From an uncultured Bacteroides sp. (GTDB lineage Bacteria; Bacteroidota; Bacteroidia; Bacteroidales; Bacteroidaceae), in assembly GCA_945833835.1 (NCBI GenBank), contig CAMAFR010000019.1:1-41184 (forward strand): DNA of 41,184 nt. The letters run 5' to 3'. The translations under genes and the position numbers were made by a program. Positions 1-8,697 of this stretch are shown piece after piece (the stretch's first letter is position 1; each line of letters starts with the position of its first letter). The notes under the pieces are model-generated. The model was not told the DNA's origin and did no database searches. It worked only from the letters and a program-made list of their open reading frames with translations.

Positions 1-47
1 CGTGATTTGTAATCTCGGGGTCGTTGGTTCGAATCCGACAAGAGGCT
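1..47 (+). tRNA. tRNA-Thr(TGT), 5' end cut off by window edge
   Basis: Only the 3' part is present: the anticodon arm with loop TTTGTAA (anticodon TGT at 8-10), the T arm GTTGG-TTCGAAT-CCGAC, the 3' acceptor strand and discriminator T at 47. No CCA is encoded. The anticodon stem (1-5 with 13-17) has a T-T mismatch at its middle pair. It is the first tRNA of a Thr-Tyr-Gly-Thr cluster ahead of tuf, the same order found next to tufB in enterobacteria, which supports the Thr call. Confidence 0.9.
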
Positions 48-106
48 CGAAAGAAGCAATGCTGGAACAGATGAGTTGCGGTGGTCTTTGAGAGAAAGAA
101 AAAGTT

Positions 107-192
107 GGGCAAATACCAGAGTGGCCAAATGGGGCAGACTGTAAATCTGCTGGCTTACGCCTTCGGTGGTTCGAATCCATCTTTGCCCACCA
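107..192 (+). tRNA. tRNA-Tyr(GTA)
   Basis: A type II tRNA. The acceptor stem GGGCAAA (107-113) pairs with TTTGCCC (182-188). The anticodon loop CTGTAAA carries GTA at 141-143. A long variable arm precedes the T arm, as expected for bacterial tRNA-Tyr. A genomic CCA follows at 190-192, unlike the neighbouring tRNAs. Only two bases separate it from the next tRNA, so the cluster is co-transcribed. Confidence 0.95.
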
Positions 193-194
193 TT

Positions 195-267
195 GCGGAA
201 GTAGCTCAGTCGATAGAGCATTAGCCTTCCAAGCTGAGGGTCGCGGGTTTGAGTCCCGTCTTCCGCT
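195..267 (+). tRNA. tRNA-Gly(TCC)
   Basis: The acceptor GCGGAAG (195-201) pairs with CTTCCGC (260-266), and the discriminator is T267. The anticodon loop CTTCCAA gives TCC at 228-230. D and T arms are normal. No CCA is encoded. It is the third member of the tRNA cluster upstream of tuf. Confidence 0.95.
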
Positions 268-285
268 CTTCTTTTTCTTCTTTTT

Positions 286-357
<72 letters not shown>

Positions 358-408
358 CGTGAATTTGTAAAGCTGATTATTAATTAAAAAAAATAAATAA
401 GTAAAGCT

Positions 409-1593
409 ATGGCTAAAGAGAAATTTGAACGTTCGAAACCGCACGTAAACATTGGTACGATCGGTCACGTAGACCACGGTAAAACCACTTTGACAGCTGC
501 TATTACTACAGTGTTGGCAAAGAAAGGTCTTTCTGAATTGCGTTCTTTCGATTCTATCGACAACGCTCCTGAAGAAAAGGAAAGAGGTATCACTATCAAC
601 ACTTCTCACGTAGAATACCAGACAGCTAACCGTCACTACGCACACGTAGACTGCCCGGGACACGCTGACTATGTGAAGAACATGGTAACTGGTGCTGCTC
701 AGATGGATGGTGCTATCATCGTAGTTGCCGCTACTGATGGTCCGATGCCCCAGACTCGCGAACACATCCTGTTGGCCCGTCAGGTAAACGTACCGCGTTT
801 GGTTGTATTCTTGAACAAGTGCGATATGGTTGACGACGAAGAAATGTTGGAACTGGTAGAAATGGAAATGCGCGAACTGCTGGCATTCTATGACTACGAT
901 GGTGACAACACTCCTATCATCCGTGGTTCTGCCCTCGGTGCCTTGAACGGCGTTCCTCAGTGGGAAGAAAAGGTGATGGAATTGATGGATGCTGTTGACA
1001 GCTGGATTCCTCTGCCTCCGCGTGACGTTGACAAACCGTTCTTGATGCCGGTTGAAGACGTATTCTCTATCACAGGTCGTGGTACTGTTGCTACTGGTCG
1101 TATCGAAGCTGGTGTGATCAAGGTTGGTGACGAAGTTGAAATCTTGGGTCTGGGCGAAGACAAGAAGTCAGTTGTAACTGGCGTTGAAATGTTCCGCAAA
1201 TTGCTGGATCAGGGCGAAGCTGGTGATAACGTAGGTCTGTTGCTCCGTGGTATTGACAAGAACGAAATCAAGCGTGGTATGATTCTTTGCCACCCGGGTC
1301 AGGTAAAAGCTCACTCTAAGTTCAAAGCTGAGGTTTATATCCTGAAGAAAGAAGAAGGTGGCCGTCACACTCCGTTCCACAACCACTACCGTCCTCAGTT
1401 CTACCTGCGTACAATGGACTGTACAGGTGAAATCTCTTTGCCGGAAGGTACTGACATGGTAATGCCGGGTGATAACGTGACTATCACTGTAGAACTGATT
1501 TATCCGGTTGCATTGAACGTAGGTCTGCGTTTCGCTATCCGCGAAGGTGGCCGTACGGTAGGTGCCGGTCAGATTACTGAAATCCTTGACTAA
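409..1593 (+). CDS. tuf: Elongation factor Tu
   Basis: The GTPase that delivers aminoacyl-tRNA to the ribosomal A site. The 394-residue length is normal. The N-terminal G domain carries GHVDHGKT (P loop, near residues 19-26), the switch segment [21 protein letters not shown], and NKCDMV for guanine recognition. Two beta-barrel domains follow, with [13 protein letters not shown] near the start of domain 2 and the conserved [13 protein letters not shown] segment in domain 3. The start is the ATG giving [24 protein letters not shown]. The upstream stretch is A/T-rich without a Shine-Dalgarno sequence, as is common in this phylum. It sits directly behind four tRNA genes and before a strong terminator, tRNA-Trp and secE. 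No odd residues were seen. Confidence 0.98.
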   Translation: MAKEKFERSKPHVNIGTIGHVDHGKTTLTAAITTVLAKKGLSELRSFDSIDNAPEEKERGITINTSHVEYQTANRHYAHVDCPGHADYVKNMVTGAAQMDGAIIVVAATDGPMPQTREHILLARQVNVPRLVVFLNKCDMVDDEEMLELVEMEMRELLAFYDYDGDNTPIIRGSALGALNGVPQWEEKVMELMDAVDSWIPLPPRDVDKPFLMPVEDVFSITGRGTVATGRIEAGVIKVGDEVEILGLGEDKKSVVTGVEMFRKLLDQGEAGDNVGLLLRGIDKNEIKRGMILCHPGQVKAHSKFKAEVYILKKEEGGRHTPFHNHYRPQFYLRTMDCTGEISLPEGTDMVMPGDNVTITVELIYPVALNVGLRFAIREGGRTVGAGQITEILD

Positions 1594-1615
1594 TCCATTG
1601 ACATGAAATAGTCTG

Positions 1616-1647
1616 ATAGTTCCCGGATTCGTCCGGGAACTATTTTT
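1616..1647 (+). terminator. Intrinsic terminator after tuf
   Basis: A perfect 12-bp stem (1616-1627 with 1632-1643) closed by the stable TTCG tetraloop is followed by a T tract ending at 1647. It begins 22 bases after the tuf stop and ends immediately before tRNA-Trp, whose first base is 1648. Read-through must occur, or another promoter must serve tRNA-Trp and secE; I saw no clear promoter in between. Confidence 0.85.
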
Positions 1648-1720
1648 ACGGGAATAGCTCAGTTGGTAGAGCATCGGTCTCCAAAACCGAGTGTCGGGAG
1701 TTCGAGCCTCTCTTCCCGTG
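1648..1720 (+). tRNA. tRNA-Trp(CCA)
   Basis: The acceptor ACGGGAA (1648-1654) pairs with TTCCCGT (1713-1719), discriminator G1720. The anticodon stem TCGGT/ACCGA holds the loop CTCCAAA with anticodon CCA at 1681-1683. D and T arms are standard. No CCA tail is encoded. It starts on the base after the T tract of the tuf terminator and precedes secE by 17 bases. Confidence 0.95.
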
Positions 1721-1737
1721 CTAAAATAGAAAGAATT

Positions 1738-1932
1738 ATGTTTAAAAAGATAACAGATTATTGTAAGGAATCTTACGACGAACTAGTCCATAAGGTATCA
1801 TGGCCTACTCGTTCAGAACTTTCAGGTAGTGCAGTGGTTGTTTTATATGCTTCCCTACTCATTGCACTCGTTGTTTTTCTTATGGATTCTGCTTTCCAGT
1901 TCATCATGGAAGATGTTATCTATCCACACTAA
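1738..1932 (+). CDS. secE: Preprotein translocase subunit SecE
   Basis: A small essential subunit of the SecYEG channel that clamps SecY in the inner membrane. The protein has 64 residues: an amphipathic N-terminal helix containing the conserved KVSWPTRSEL segment (about residues 19-28), then a single membrane segment (about 32-55). This is the short, one-helix form usual outside the enterobacteria. I chose the ATG at 1738 (MFKKITDYCKESY) because the open frame further upstream runs through tRNA-Trp. It is 15 bases ahead of nusG, the conserved partner order. Confidence 0.95.
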   Translation: MFKKITDYCKESYDELVHKVSWPTRSELSGSAVVVLYASLLIALVVFLMDSAFQFIMEDVIYPH

Positions 1933-1947
1933 TTAATACAGAAGAAA

Positions 1948-2490
1948 ATGTCTGAGATTGAAAAGAAATGGTACGTTCTGCGTGCCGTGAGTGGTAAAGA
2001 AGCGAAGGTGAAAGAGTATATCGATGCTGAAATCAGAAATACCGACCTTGGCGAATACGTATCTCAGGTGTTGATTCCTACCGAAAAGACATACCAGGTC
2101 CGCAACGGCAAGAAGATTGTGAAGGAACGGACATATTTACCCGGTTATGTCTTGATAGAGGCTGCATTGGTGGGTGAAGTGGCTCATCATTTGAGAAACA
2201 TCACCAATGTAATTGGCTTTTTAGGCGGTCTGGACCATCCGGTCCCCTTGCGCCAGTCGGAAGTGAGTCGTATTCTGGGTACGGTGGATGAACTGCAGGA
2301 AGTGAGTGAGGAAGTGAATGTCCCTTATCTTGTAGGAGAAACAGTGAAAGTGAGCGTTGGTCCTTTCAGCGGATTCAGTGGTATCATTGAAGAAGTGATG
2401 GCGGACAAGCGTAAGCTGAAGGTAATGGTCAAAATATTCGGTCGGAAAACCCCGCTCGAATTAGGCTTTACGGATGTGGAAAAAGAATAA
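1948..2490 (+). CDS. nusG: Transcription termination/antitermination factor NusG
   Basis: NusG binds RNA polymerase at the clamp and couples it to Rho or to the ribosome. The protein has 180 residues. The N-terminal NGN domain begins KKWYVLRAVSGKEAKVKEYI and contains the PGYVLIEA segment. The C-terminal KOW domain begins near LVGETVKVSVGPFSGFSGIIEEV. Length and domain order are normal. It lies between secE and rplK as in most bacteria. The 62-bp gap to rplK is A/T-rich, and I saw no convincing promoter or terminator there. Confidence 0.97.
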   Translation: MSEIEKKWYVLRAVSGKEAKVKEYIDAEIRNTDLGEYVSQVLIPTEKTYQVRNGKKIVKERTYLPGYVLIEAALVGEVAHHLRNITNVIGFLGGLDHPVPLRQSEVSRILGTVDELQEVSEEVNVPYLVGETVKVSVGPFSGFSGIIEEVMADKRKLKVMVKIFGRKTPLELGFTDVEKE

Positions 2491-2552
2491 ACGCATTTTG
2501 TTACGTGTGTTGTTCGATTCGTTAAACATTTATATTTTAAATTACAATCAAA

Positions 2553-2996
2553 ATGGCTAAAGAAGTTGCTGGACTAATCAAATTACAGATTAAAGGAGGC
2601 GCTGCAAATCCATCACCTCCCGTTGGACCTGCTTTGGGTTCTAAGGGTATCAATATCATGGAATTTTGCAAGCAATTCAACGCCAGAACCCAGGACAAGG
2701 CAGGTAAGATTTTGCCTGTAATCATTACTTACTACACTGACAAGTCTTTCGATTTCGTTATCAAGACTCCTCCCGTAGCTATCCAGCTGTTGGAGGCTGC
2801 CAAGATTAAGAGCGGTTCTGCCGAACCGAATCGTAAGAAAGTGGCTGAGCTCACTTGGGATCAGATCCGTACGATTGCTCAAGACAAATTGGTCGACTTG
2901 AACTGCTTTACTATCGAGTCAGCAATGACAATGGTAGCGGGAACAGCCAGAAGTATGGGTATCGCTGTAAAAGGTGACTTCCCGGGTAATAACTAA
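2553..2996 (+). CDS. rplK: 50S ribosomal protein L11
   Basis: L11 forms the base of the GTPase-associated centre with 23S rRNA and L10-L12. The protein has 147 residues. The N-terminal domain contains the proline-rich [21 protein letters not shown] segment (about residues 20-40), where thiostrepton-class drugs act. The C-terminal RNA-binding domain contains [13 protein letters not shown] and ends with the conserved [11 protein letters not shown]. It is first of the rplKAJL set and is 16 bases ahead of rplA. Confidence 0.97.
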   Translation: MAKEVAGLIKLQIKGGAANPSPPVGPALGSKGINIMEFCKQFNARTQDKAGKILPVIITYYTDKSFDFVIKTPPVAIQLLEAAKIKSGSAEPNRKKVAELTWDQIRTIAQDKLVDLNCFTIESAMTMVAGTARSMGIAVKGDFPGNN

Positions 2997-3012
2997 TTAA
3001 CTTCAATTGATA

Positions 3013-3711
3013 ATGGGTAAACTGACAAAAAATCAAAAGTTGGCTGCAGAAAAGATTGAAGCAGGGAAAGCATACTCACTGAAAGAGGCTTCACAGCTGG
3101 TGAAAGACATCACTTTCACGAAGTTTGACGCTTCATTAGATATTGACGTACGTTTAGGTGTAGACCCTCGTAAGGCAAACCAGATGGTAAGAGGTGTCGT
3201 ATCTCTGCCTCATGGTACAGGTAAGCAAGTCCGCGTGCTTGTTCTGTGTACACCGGATGCTGAAGCTGCTGCAAAAGAAGCAGGCGCTGACTATGTCGGT
3301 CTTGAAGAATATATCGACAAGATCAAAGGTGGATGGACTGATATTGATGTCATCATCACTATGCCGTCTATCATGGGTAAGATCGGTGCTCTGGGTCGTA
3401 TCCTCGGTCCTCGTGGATTGATGCCGAACCCCAAGAGCGGTACTGTAACTATGGATGTAGCTAAGGCTGTTAAGGAAGTGAAGCAAGGTAAGATTGACTT
3501 TAAGGTTGACAAGACAGGTATTGTTCACACATCAATCGGTAAAGTATCTTTCACTGCTGACCAAATCCGTGAAAATGCGAAGGAATTCATTGCGACTATC
3601 ATCAAACTGAAACCGACCACAGCTAAAGGTACTTATATAAAGAGTATTTATCTTTCTAGTACAATGAGTAAGGGTATCAAAGTTGACCCCAAAACTGTAG
3701 AGGAAATCTAA
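3013..3711 (+). CDS. rplA: 50S ribosomal protein L1
   Basis: L1 binds 23S rRNA at the L1 stalk and helps release deacylated tRNA. In many bacteria it also represses translation of its own L11-L1 message. I prefer the ATG at 3013 ([16 protein letters not shown], 232 residues) to an in-frame TTG six bases upstream, because it matches the usual start and length. The conserved segments [29 protein letters not shown] (domain II and hinge, around residues 115-145) and [22 protein letters not shown] are intact. It ends 16 bases before rplJ. Confidence 0.96.
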   Translation: MGKLTKNQKLAAEKIEAGKAYSLKEASQLVKDITFTKFDASLDIDVRLGVDPRKANQMVRGVVSLPHGTGKQVRVLVLCTPDAEAAAKEAGADYVGLEEYIDKIKGGWTDIDVIITMPSIMGKIGALGRILGPRGLMPNPKSGTVTMDVAKAVKEVKQGKIDFKVDKTGIVHTSIGKVSFTADQIRENAKEFIATIIKLKPTTAKGTYIKSIYLSSTMSKGIKVDPKTVEEI

Positions 3712-3715
3712 TTAT

Positions 3716-3723
3716 AAAGGAGG
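3716..3723 (+). promoter_or_regulatory. Strong Shine-Dalgarno sequence of rplJ
   Basis: AAAGGAGG ends four bases before the rplJ ATG at 3728. Most genes in this window lack any such motif, as is usual in Bacteroidetes, so this is exceptional and supports the chosen start. Here it may set the high expression needed for L10 relative to L1. Confidence 0.8.
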
Positions 3724-3727
3724 AATC

Positions 3728-4243
3728 ATGAGAAAGGAAGATAAAGGCGTAATTATTGGTCAGTTGGCTGATACCGTAAAGCAATACGGACATTTTTATC
3801 TGGTGGACACTACCGCCATGGATGCTGCTGCAACCAGCGGCCTCCGCAGAAAATGTAACAAGGCTGGTATCAAACTGGTAGTTGTGAAGAACACGTTGCT
3901 TCACAAGGCTCTGATGAGCTTGGATGTTGATTATTCACCGCTGTTTGGTTCTTTGAAAGGTACAACTTCAGTGATGTTCTGCGAAACCGCAAACGCACCT
4001 GCCAAGTTGTTGAAGGAATACAAGGACGGTGTGCCTGCACTGAAAGCCGCTTATGCGGAAGAAGGTTTCTATGTGGGTGCCGATCAACTCGAAGCTCTGG
4101 CAACCATCAAGAGCAAGAACGAAGTCATCGCAGACATTGTGGCATTGCTGCAGTCTCCGGCGAAGAACGTTATCTCGGCTCTTCAATCTGGTGGAAACAC
4201 CATTCACGGTGTGCTTAAAACTTTGGGCGAACGCGCTGAATAA
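3728..4243 (+). CDS. rplJ: 50S ribosomal protein L10
   Basis: L10 anchors the L7/L12 dimers to the ribosome through its C-terminal helix and binds 23S rRNA with L11. The protein has 171 residues. The N-terminal RNA-binding domain contains the conserved KNTLLHKAL segment. The C-terminal helix near KNVISALQSGGNTIHGVLKTLGERAE is the L12-binding region. The start is fixed by the unusually strong Shine-Dalgarno sequence just upstream. A 94-bp gap to rplL follows; in it I see only A-rich untranslated leader. Confidence 0.96.
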   Translation: MRKEDKGVIIGQLADTVKQYGHFYLVDTTAMDAAATSGLRRKCNKAGIKLVVVKNTLLHKALMSLDVDYSPLFGSLKGTTSVMFCETANAPAKLLKEYKDGVPALKAAYAEEGFYVGADQLEALATIKSKNEVIADIVALLQSPAKNVISALQSGGNTIHGVLKTLGERAE

Positions 4244-4337
4244 TACGACAGGAAAGCGGTTCGGACTTTGTTTGAGTAACCTAAAAACAACTTTTTTATA
4301 CAATCAATTAGTAACAAACAATTAAAATCATACAAAA

Positions 4338-4712
4338 ATGGCAGATTTGAAAGCTTTTGCAGAACAATTAGTTAACTTGACAGTAAAAGAAGTTAATGAA
4401 CTTGCAACTATCCTTAAAGAAGAATACGGTATTGAACCTGCTGCTGCAGCTGTTGCTGTTGCTGCCGGTCCCGCTGCTGCCGCAGCTGCCGTTGAAGAAA
4501 AGACTTCATTCGATGTAGTTTTGAAGAGCGCAGGCGCTGCTAAACTGCAGGTTGTGAAGGCTGTTAAGGAAGCTTGTGGTCTTGGCTTGAAGGAAGCTAA
4601 GGACTTGGTTGACGGTGCTCCCAGCACAGTAAAAGAAGGTTTGGCTAAGGACGAAGCTGAATCTTTGAAGAAAACACTGGAAGCAGCTGGAGCTGAAGTT
4701 GAACTTAAATAA
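4338..4712 (+). CDS. rplL: 50S ribosomal protein L7/L12
   Basis: The acidic stalk protein, present in several copies per ribosome, that recruits translational GTPases such as the EF-Tu encoded nearby. The protein has 124 residues: an N-terminal dimerisation domain (about 1-35), an alanine-rich flexible hinge (about 36-52), and a C-terminal domain with [22 protein letters not shown] and [15 protein letters not shown], the surface that binds elongation factors. Length and order are normal. It is followed by two hairpins before rpoB. Confidence 0.97.
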   Translation: MADLKAFAEQLVNLTVKEVNELATILKEEYGIEPAAAAVAVAAGPAAAAAAVEEKTSFDVVLKSAGAAKLQVVKAVKEACGLGLKEAKDLVDGAPSTVKEGLAKDEAESLKKTLEAAGAEVELK

Positions 4713-4736
4713 TTTATCCTGTATATCAGGTAGTTC

Positions 4737-4775
4737 GGTTAGGAATCCTCTGACAAGAGGATTCTTAACCTTTTT
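4737..4775 (+). terminator. Attenuator-like terminator between rplL and rpoB
   Basis: A 15-bp stem (4737-4751 with 4756-4770, one G-T pair) has a 4-base loop GACA and is followed by TTTTT at 4771-4775. It lies 25 bases after rplL, where partial termination is well known in other bacteria to lower rpoBC expression relative to the ribosomal protein genes. Here that role is inferred from position and structure. Confidence 0.8.
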
Positions 4776-4776
4776 G

Positions 4777-4807
4777 CGTCTATACTAAGTGGACCAAGGT
4801 ATAGGCG
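4777..4807 (+). other. Second hairpin in the rplL-rpoB spacer
   Basis: A 9-bp stem, 4777-4785 with 4799-4807 (one G-T pair), starts two bases after the T tract of the attenuator and has no T tract of its own. It could be a processing site or a 5' stabiliser of the rpoB message, comparable in position to the RNase III site of enterobacteria. That function is only inferred. Confidence 0.5.
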
Positions 4808-4850
4808 ATTCTTCCTTTCGACTTTCAACTATCAACAAAATATCAAAAAG

Positions 4851-7800
4851 ATGTCTTCAGAAACTCAAAATCAACGAATTAACTTTGCTTCTATCAAAAA
4901 TCCGATGAAGTATCCGGATTTTCTGGAAGTGCAATTGAAGTCATTCCAAGACTTTCTACAATTAGACACCCCGCCCGAAAAACGAAAGAACGATGGATTG
5001 TTTAAAGTGTTTGCCGAGAATTTCCCAATTGCCGACACGCGCAACAACTTCGTGCTCGAGTTCCTTGACTACTATATCGACCCGCCTCATTATACCATTG
5101 ACGAATGTCTCGAGCGCGGTCTGACGTATAGTGTCCCTTTGAAAGCCAAACTCAAGCTTTATTGTACAGACCCCGATCACGAGGATTTCGACACGGTGAT
5201 CCAGGACGTTTATCTGGGCCCTATCCCGTATATGACGCCTAAAGGTACTTTCGTCATCAACGGGGCGGAACGTGTGGTGGTGTCACAGCTGCACCGTTCG
5301 CCCGGCGTATTCTTCGGACAAAGCGTACATGCCAACGGTACCAAACTGTATTCGGCACGTATCATCCCGTTCAAAGGTTCTTGGATTGAATTTGCCACCG
5401 ACATCAACAATGTGATGTATGCGTATATTGACCGTAAGAAGAAGTTGCCGGTGACGACATTGCTGAGAGCCGTTGGTTTTGAGAACGACAAGGATATCCT
5501 CGAAATCTTCAACCTGGCCGAAGATGTCAAAGTGAACAAGGCCAATCTGAAAAAGATGGTCGGACGCAAGTTGGCGGCCCGTGTGCTGAAAGCATGGACG
5601 GAAGACTTCGTGGATGAAGACACCGGTGAAGTGGTTTCTATCGAGCGTAATGAGGTGGTTATTGACCGTGAGACGGTCATCGAACCCGAGCATATCGACC
5701 TCATTATCGAATCGGGTGTACAGAATATCCTCGTACACAACGAAAGTGCCAACACTTCCGATTATTCCATTATCTTCAATACTTTGCAGAAGGACCCGAG
5801 CAACTCCGAGAAAGAGGCGGTGCTCTACATTTACCGACAGTTGCGTAATGCGGATCCTGCCGATGATGCCAGCGCACGTGAAGTCATCAATAACCTCTTC
5901 TTCTCGGAAAAGCGCTATGACTTGGGTGAGGTGGGACGTTACAGAATCAACAAGAAGCTGAGTCTGGACACCTCTATGGATGTCAAGGTATTGACGAAAC
6001 AAGATATTATCGAAATCATCAAATACCTCATCGAGCTCATCAACTCTCATGCCGATGTGGATGATATCGACCACTTGAGCAACCGCCGCGTGCGTACCGT
6101 CGGCGAACAGCTCTCCAACCAGTTCGCCATTGGTCTGGCACGTATGTCACGCACCATCCGCGAACGTATGAACGTACGCGACAATGAAGTATTCACACCG
6201 ATTGACCTGATCAATGCAAAGACCATATCCTCGGTGATCAATTCGTTCTTCGGTACCAACGCGCTGTCACAGTTTATGGACCAGACCAACCCGTTGGCTG
6301 AAATCACCCATAAGCGCCGTTTGTCAGCATTGGGTCCTGGAGGTCTGTCACGTGACCGTGCGGGCTTTGAGGTGCGAGACGTACACTATACTCACTATGG
6401 CCGTCTGTGTCCGATTGAGACGCCCGAAGGTCCGAACATCGGTTTGATTTCTTCGTTGTGTGTCTATGCCAAAATCAACGAGCTCGGCTTTATCGTCACT
6501 CCCTACCGTAAGGTGGCCAATGCGCAGGTGGACCTTTCGCCCGAAGGCATCGAGTATCTCTCGGCCGAGGAGGAGGAAGACAAGATTATCGCACAAGGTA
6601 ACGCACCGCTGAATGATGACGGTACGTTTATCCGCGAAAAAGTCAAGGCGCGTCGTGATGCCGACTATCCGGTGGTTACGCCTGACCAGGTGGAACTGAT
6701 GGACGTTTCTCCGCAGCAGATTGCCTCTATCGCCGCTTCGCTGATTCCGTTCCTGGAACATGATGATGCCAACCGTGCGTTGATGGGTTCGAACATGATG
6801 CGCCAGGCAGTGCCTTTGCTCAAGACTGAGGCACCGATTGTGGGTACCGGTATCGAAAAGCAGCTGTGTGAGGACTCGCGTACACAGATTGCCGCCGAAG
6901 GTGACGGTGTGGTGGACTTTGTAGATGCAACGACCATCCGCATCTTGTATGACCGGACGGATGATGAAGAATTTGTCAGCTTCGAACCGGCGTTGAAGGA
7001 ATATCGGATTCCGAAATTCCGCAAGACGAACCAGAGCATGACCATTGACTTGCGTCCTATCTGCAACAAGGGACAGCGCGTGAAGAAAGGTGATATACTG
7101 ACGGAAGGCTATTCTACCGCCAACGGTGAATTGGCTTTGGGCAAGAACCTGCTCGTGGCCTACATGCCGTGGAAAGGATACAACTATGAGGATGCCATCG
7201 TATTGAATGAACGTGTGGTTCGGGAGGATATCCTCACTTCTGTCCATGTAGACGAATACATTCTGGAAGTCCGCGAGACGAAGCGTGGCATGGAAGAGCT
7301 TACTTCTGATATTCCCAATGTCAGCGAAGAGGCCACCAAAGACCTTGACGAAAACGGTATCGTACGTATCGGTGCCCGCATCGAACCGGGTGACATCCTG
7401 ATTGGTAAGATCACTCCGAAGGGAGAATCGGATCCCTCGCCCGAAGAAAAGCTGTTGCGTGCTATCTTCGGTGACAAGGCCGGTGATGTGAAGGACGCTT
7501 CGTTGAAGGCTTCGCCGTCACTGCGTGGTGTGGTGATTGACAAGAAACTCTACTCGCGTGTCATCAAGACACGCAGCGAGAAGAATGCGGACAAGGCCAT
7601 CTTGCCGAAGCTGAATGAGGAATTTGAGGAAAAAGCGGCGGCCTTGAAGGATGTGTTGGTGCAGAAGCTGCTGGTTTTGACCAATGACAAGGTGTCGCAG
7701 GGTGTGAAAGACTATCTGGGTACCGAGGTGATTGCCAAAGGCGCCAAATTCACGAAGCGTGATTTGGAATCGCTGGACTACACCATCATCCAGTTGAGCA

Positions 7801-8663
7801 AGTGGACAGCCGATGCACATAAGAACGACATGATCCGCGACCTGGTGATGAACTTCCTGAAGAAGTACAAAGAGCTGGATGCCGAACTCAAGCGTAAGAA
7901 ATTTGCCTTGACCATCGGTGACGAATTGCCGTCGGGCATCATCCAGATGGCAAAAGTATATATTGCCAAGAAGCGTAAGATTGGTGTCGGTGACAAGATG
8001 GCCGGTCGTCACGGTAACAAGGGTATCGTGTCGCGTGTGGTACGCCAGGAAGATATGCCGTTCTTGGCCGACGGAACGCCGGTTGACATTGTCCTGAACC
8101 CGTTGGGTGTGCCTTCGCGTATGAACATCGGACAGATCTTCGAGGCGGTTTTGGGCCGTGCCGGAAAGGAACTGGGCGTGAAGTTCGCCACTCCTATTTT
8201 CGACGGTGCTACGTTGAGTGATTTGGACCAATGGACGGATAAAGCCGGTCTGCCCCGTTATTGCAAGACGTATCTGTATGACGGTGGTACGGGCGATCGG
8301 TTCGACCAGCCGGCAACAGTGGGTGTCACCTATATGTTGAAGCTGGGCCACATGGTCGAAGACAAGATGCACGCCCGTTCTATCGGTCCGTACTCACTCA
8401 TTACCCAGCAGCCGTTGGGTGGTAAGGCGCAGTTCGGTGGACAGCGTTTCGGAGAAATGGAAGTCTGGGCCATCGAGGCCTTCGGGGCCGCCCATGTGCT
8501 GCAGGAAATCCTGACCATCAAGTCAGATGACGTAGTGGGACGTTCCAAGGCATACGAAGCCATTGTCAAAGGTGAACCGATGCCTACTCCGGGTATTCCT
8601 GAATCTTTGAACGTGTTGCTGCATGAACTGAGAGGTCTCTGCTTGAGCATCACGTTGGAATAA
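4851..8663 (+). CDS. rpoB: DNA-directed RNA polymerase subunit beta
   Basis: The catalytic-core beta subunit, 1270 residues, complete. The rifamycin pocket region reads [17 protein letters not shown] followed by [20 protein letters not shown], so the usual resistance positions (D of FMDQ, H of ITHKRR, S of LSALGPGG) are the sensitive residues. Further landmarks are [10 protein letters not shown], the [10 protein letters not shown] segment, [10 protein letters not shown] near the active centre, and the C-terminal [18 protein letters not shown] that contacts beta prime. The ATG giving [17 protein letters not shown] is chosen; the upstream region is A-rich without a Shine-Dalgarno motif. rpoC begins 34 bases downstream. 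Confidence 0.98.
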   Translation: MSSETQNQRINFASIKNPMKYPDFLEVQLKSFQDFLQLDTPPEKRKNDGLFKVFAENFPIADTRNNFVLEFLDYYIDPPHYTIDECLERGLTYSVPLKAKLKLYCTDPDHEDFDTVIQDVYLGPIPYMTPKGTFVINGAERVVVSQLHRSPGVFFGQSVHANGTKLYSARIIPFKGSWIEFATDINNVMYAYIDRKKKLPVTTLLRAVGFENDKDILEIFNLAEDVKVNKANLKKMVGRKLAARVLKAWTEDFVDEDTGEVVSIERNEVVIDRETVIEPEHIDLIIESGVQNILVHNESANTSDYSIIFNTLQKDPSNSEKEAVLYIYRQLRNADPADDASAREVINNLFFSEKRYDLGEVGRYRINKKLSLDTSMDVKVLTKQDIIEIIKYLIELINSHADVDDIDHLSNRRVRTVGEQLSNQFAIGLARMSRTIRERMNVRDNEVFTPIDLINAKTISSVINSFFGTNALSQFMDQTNPLAEITHKRRLSALGPGGLSRDRAGFEVRDVHYTHYGRLCPIETPEGPNIGLISSLCVYAKINELGFIVTPYRKVANAQVDLSPEGIEYLSAEEEEDKIIAQGNAPLNDDGTFIREKVKARRDADYPVVTPDQVELMDVSPQQIASIAASLIPFLEHDDANRALMGSNMMRQAVPLLKTEAPIVGTGIEKQLCEDSRTQIAAEGDGVVDFVDATTIRILYDRTDDEEFVSFEPALKEYRIPKFRKTNQSMTIDLRPICNKGQRVKKGDILTEGYSTANGELALGKNLLVAYMPWKGYNYEDAIVLNERVVREDILTSVHVDEYILEVRETKRGMEELTSDIPNVSEEATKDLDENGIVRIGARIEPGDILIGKITPKGESDPSPEEKLLRAIFGDKAGDVKDASLKASPSLRGVVIDKKLYSRVIKTRSEKNADKAILPKLNEEFEEKAAALKDVLVQKLLVLTNDKVSQGVKDYLGTEVIAKGAKFTKRDLESLDYTIIQLSKWTADAHKNDMIRDLVMNFLKKYKELDAELKRKKFALTIGDELPSGIIQMAKVYIAKKRKIGVGDKMAGRHGNKGIVSRVVRQEDMPFLADGTPVDIVLNPLGVPSRMNIGQIFEAVLGRAGKELGVKFATPIFDGATLSDLDQWTDKAGLPRYCKTYLYDGGTGDRFDQPATVGVTYMLKLGHMVEDKMHARSIGPYSLITQQPLGGKAQFGGQRFGEMEVWAIEAFGAAHVLQEILTIKSDDVVGRSKAYEAIVKGEPMPTPGIPESLNVLLHELRGLCLSITLE

Positions 8664-8697
8664 CTTTAATTCTTCATCATTATATATTAGACAAAGT

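Noticed and set aside
4244..4337. Internal promoter before rplL
   Set aside because: The 94-bp gap is A/T-rich and has TTTG, but no TAnnTTTG at the right distance.
6250..6420. Rifamycin-resistance substitutions in rpoB
   Set aside because: The residues at the classical positions in the FMDQ, ITHKRR and LSALGPGG segments are the sensitive ones.
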